DNA of 25,363 nucleotides from Lachnospiraceae bacterium UBA3401 (GTDB lineage: Bacteria; Bacillota; Clostridia; Lachnospirales; Lachnospiraceae). Of the stretch, positions 23,638 through 25,363 are shown one piece after another (position 1 is the first letter of the stretch; each line of letters starts with the position of its first letter). The stretch is taken from positions 1-25,363 of the forward strand of contig DEPD01000008.1 in assembly GCA_002358575.1 (NCBI GenBank). Direction: 5' to 3'. Position numbers and translations under genes: made by a program. The notes beneath the pieces were generated by a model. The model was not told where the DNA came from and made no database searches. It saw nothing but the letters and a program-made list of their open reading frames with translations.

Positions 23638-25218
23638 ATGGCAGCAGCAGAAAAACGGTACAGGGGAATTTATATTTTAACAGTGATTTTGGGATTTATC
23701 GCGGCAATTTTTATGGCGCGGTTTTCCTTTTGCCTTGGAAAGGTGATTGATGTGGTGATTGACCCAACAGATTCTCTTCAGACAACGATATTGTCTTGTA
23801 TATATATGGCAGTGTGCTGGCTGATTGTATCGTTTTTATATAATTATACAGAAATTATCTATGTCAATAAAATTGTACATTCTTTAAAGACAAATCTTTA
23901 TAAAGCGCTTTATCAAAAGGAGCTAAAAACATTTTTGGCTGAGAAAAATGGACATTATCTAAGTTTGTATTCCAAGGATATTGATCTTGTGGTAGACAAT
24001 TACTTGATGCCAAAATGCGATATTGTTTCTAATATTCTATCTGCTGTAGTGTGTCTGCTTTCTATCTTTGTAATCAACTGGAAACTTGGGCTGTCTTTTG
24101 TCATGATTTCATTTATTACCGTGATGCTCTCTCAGATTCCAGGAACAATTATGGCGAGAAAGACGGTGGAATATACGCACAGCAACAGTATCTATATGAC
24201 GTTGCTTGAAAATTATTTAAAGGGTTTTGAGCAGGTAAAACTTTTGGGGCTGGGAAAACTTTTTCGAGAAAAACTGAATGCAAAAGATTGTGCGTATGAA
24301 AAATCGAGAATGCATTATCTGTTTGCAAAAATTGTATCGAATAATATTGGAATGGCTATTGGAATGCTTTCACAGCTTCTGTGTATGGCTGTGGGCATTT
24401 GGTTTGTTTTGCATGAAGATATGACAGTGGGACTTTTGATTGCGGCTGTGCAGCTTTTGAATGGTGTGTTTTCGCCGTTGCAGCTTTTTGTACAGGAAAA
24501 AAATTTAATGGGAACAACGAAAGAAATTATTCGTCGTATTGATCAGGAACAGATAATAGAAGAGAATCTGGAGAAGGAAATTATAGGACAAGTGCAGAAG
24601 ATTGAATTTCAGGATGTTAATCTTCAATTTGGAGATAAGGAAATATTTCAGGGATTTCATATGCTGTTTGAGGCGGGCAAGAAATATGCGATTATTGGTG
24701 AATCTGGAAAAGGAAAATCGACATTAATGCATCTGCTAATGAAATATTTGGCAGATAGTGAGTATGAGGGATCGGTTATGATAAATCAGCAGGACATTAG
24801 AACGCTTGATTCTGACAGTATTTATCAAAAGATTGGTTATATTCAGCGGAATGAATTTCTGATTGACGGTTCAGTCAAAGATAATATTATACTCTACAGA
24901 GATGGGGTATCTGATGGGGAAGTCAATCAAATATGCCGGGATTTAAAGTTTGACAGTGCGTTTGTGCAAAAGGAAATTGATGCATCTGATTCTGGTGAAG
25001 TATCTTTTGGGGAAAAGCAGCGGATTGACATTGCCCGCTTTATGGTACATGACTATGATGTTCTTGTGTTTGACGAGCCGACCAGCAATCTGGACGCGGA
25101 TACAGCAAATGAAATCTTTCATATGATTTTTGGTATTCGGGATAAAATCGTTATTGTGATAACGCATGACACAAGTAAGGAAGTGCTGGATCGTTTCGAT
25201 GTGGTGTTGCAGTTATGA
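23638..25218 (+). CDS. ABC exporter with fused membrane and ATPase domains
   Basis: A 526-residue half-transporter of the type I exporter class. Residues 1-290 carry about six membrane segments (for example YILTVILGFIAAIFMARFSF, CIYMAVCWLIVSFLYNY, NILSAVVCLLSIFVI, GLSFVMISFITVML). The ATPase follows with Walker A IIGESGKGKST (about 357-367), Q loop IGYIQRNE, signature VSFGEKQRIDIARFM (SFGEK in place of LSGGQ), Walker B VLVFDEPTSNLD and switch VITHDT. Such proteins work as dimers and export peptides, lipids or drugs; no peptidase domain is present. AAAGGAG at 23622-23628 precedes the ATG. A small out-of-frame ATG lies five bases upstream. A second ORF begins 25 bases after the stop. Confidence 0.92.
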   Translation: MAAAEKRYRGIYILTVILGFIAAIFMARFSFCLGKVIDVVIDPTDSLQTTILSCIYMAVCWLIVSFLYNYTEIIYVNKIVHSLKTNLYKALYQKELKTFLAEKNGHYLSLYSKDIDLVVDNYLMPKCDIVSNILSAVVCLLSIFVINWKLGLSFVMISFITVMLSQIPGTIMARKTVEYTHSNSIYMTLLENYLKGFEQVKLLGLGKLFREKLNAKDCAYEKSRMHYLFAKIVSNNIGMAIGMLSQLLCMAVGIWFVLHEDMTVGLLIAAVQLLNGVFSPLQLFVQEKNLMGTTKEIIRRIDQEQIIEENLEKEIIGQVQKIEFQDVNLQFGDKEIFQGFHMLFEAGKKYAIIGESGKGKSTLMHLLMKYLADSEYEGSVMINQQDIRTLDSDSIYQKIGYIQRNEFLIDGSVKDNIILYRDGVSDGEVNQICRDLKFDSAFVQKEIDASDSGEVSFGEKQRIDIARFMVHDYDVLVFDEPTSNLDADTANEIFHMIFGIRDKIVIVITHDTSKEVLDRFDVVLQL

Positions 25219-25243
25219 TAGATTTGCCAAGTGGAGAACCAAT

Positions 25244-25363
25244 GTGAGCGATATTATAGAGTATCTATTTTTGACCAGAAGCTTTTATGAAATCAGCAAA
25301 AAATCGAGAAGGCATTATAAAGTGTTTGAAAAAAATGTATGGTTGCTAGTACACCGTTTTTTA
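25244..25363 (+). CDS. Start of an unknown gene, cut by the window end
   Basis: A GTG at 25244 with GGAG (25233-25236) seven bases upstream opens a frame that runs 40 codons to the window end without a stop. The visible peptide begins MSDIIEYLFLTRSFYEISKK and is basic and aromatic, not a signal peptide. I do not recognise a family. Position right after a half-transporter suggests a partner, possibly the second exporter subunit or an enzyme of the same system, but this is only context. Confidence 0.5.
   Translation, partial: MSDIIEYLFLTRSFYEISKKSRRHYKVFEKNVWLLVHRFL

Noticed and set aside
1..25363. CRISPR array
   Set aside because: No set of regularly spaced identical direct repeats was seen. 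The repeated TTTGTCAAAA-type pieces at 17300-17620 belong to RNA hairpins.

Overview
The window looks like a chromosomal segment of a low-to-moderate GC Clostridia, most likely a Lachnospiraceae gut anaerobe. The reasons are the conserved gene order yceD-rpmF-plsX-acpP-rnc-smc-ftsY, strong AGGAGG-type ribosome binding sites, consensus sigma-A promoters, and frequent use of TTG/GTG starts. Almost every gene reads on the + strand.

Layout. (1) 1-768: the C-terminal part of a large serine recombinase that enters from outside the window, followed by about 400 bases of mostly non-coding DNA. (2) 1171-6908: five tightly packed genes matching the STM4015-STM4014-STM4013-STM4012-STM4011 set of Salmonella (LRR protein, ATP-grasp-like protein, alkaline-phosphatase-fold hydrolase, HemN-like radical SAM protein, second radical SAM protein). 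The last one carries a fused HAD-phosphatase domain that stops early, and its stop codon lies inside the -35 box of the next promoter. (3) 6961-14748: the core block of DUF177 protein, ribosomal protein L32, PlsX, acyl carrier protein, RNase III, SMC and FtsY. (4) 14777-16913: threonine ammonia-lyase and a YitT-family membrane protein. (5) 16918-19390: the most interesting region. A nested inverted-repeat element is followed by a promoter, four small structured RNAs in tandem, and a Ro60/TROVE-domain protein gene with its terminator. Three of the RNAs have a tRNA acceptor stem, D arm and T arm, but the anticodon arm is replaced by a longer hairpin module. All four share a GNNA-capped hairpin followed by a CAGCAA-type single strand. 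They are best read as tRNA-mimicking Y RNAs made from the leader of the Ro60 mRNA. (6) 19522-23000: an ECF sigma factor, a multi-pass membrane protein, an ABC ATPase and an ABC permease in one overlapping operon. (7) 23024-25363: a GNAT acetyltransferase, a fused membrane/ATPase ABC exporter, and the start of an unknown gene that runs off the end.

How the parts work together. The core block supplies fatty-acid/phospholipid precursors, translation, RNA processing, chromosome condensation and membrane targeting. The STM401x block is an accessory enzyme set of unknown product lying between recombinase DNA and the core block. The Ro60 block is a self-contained RNP locus in which protein and partner RNAs probably come from one transcript. 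The sigma-ABC operon looks like an envelope-stress or export module controlled by its own sigma factor.
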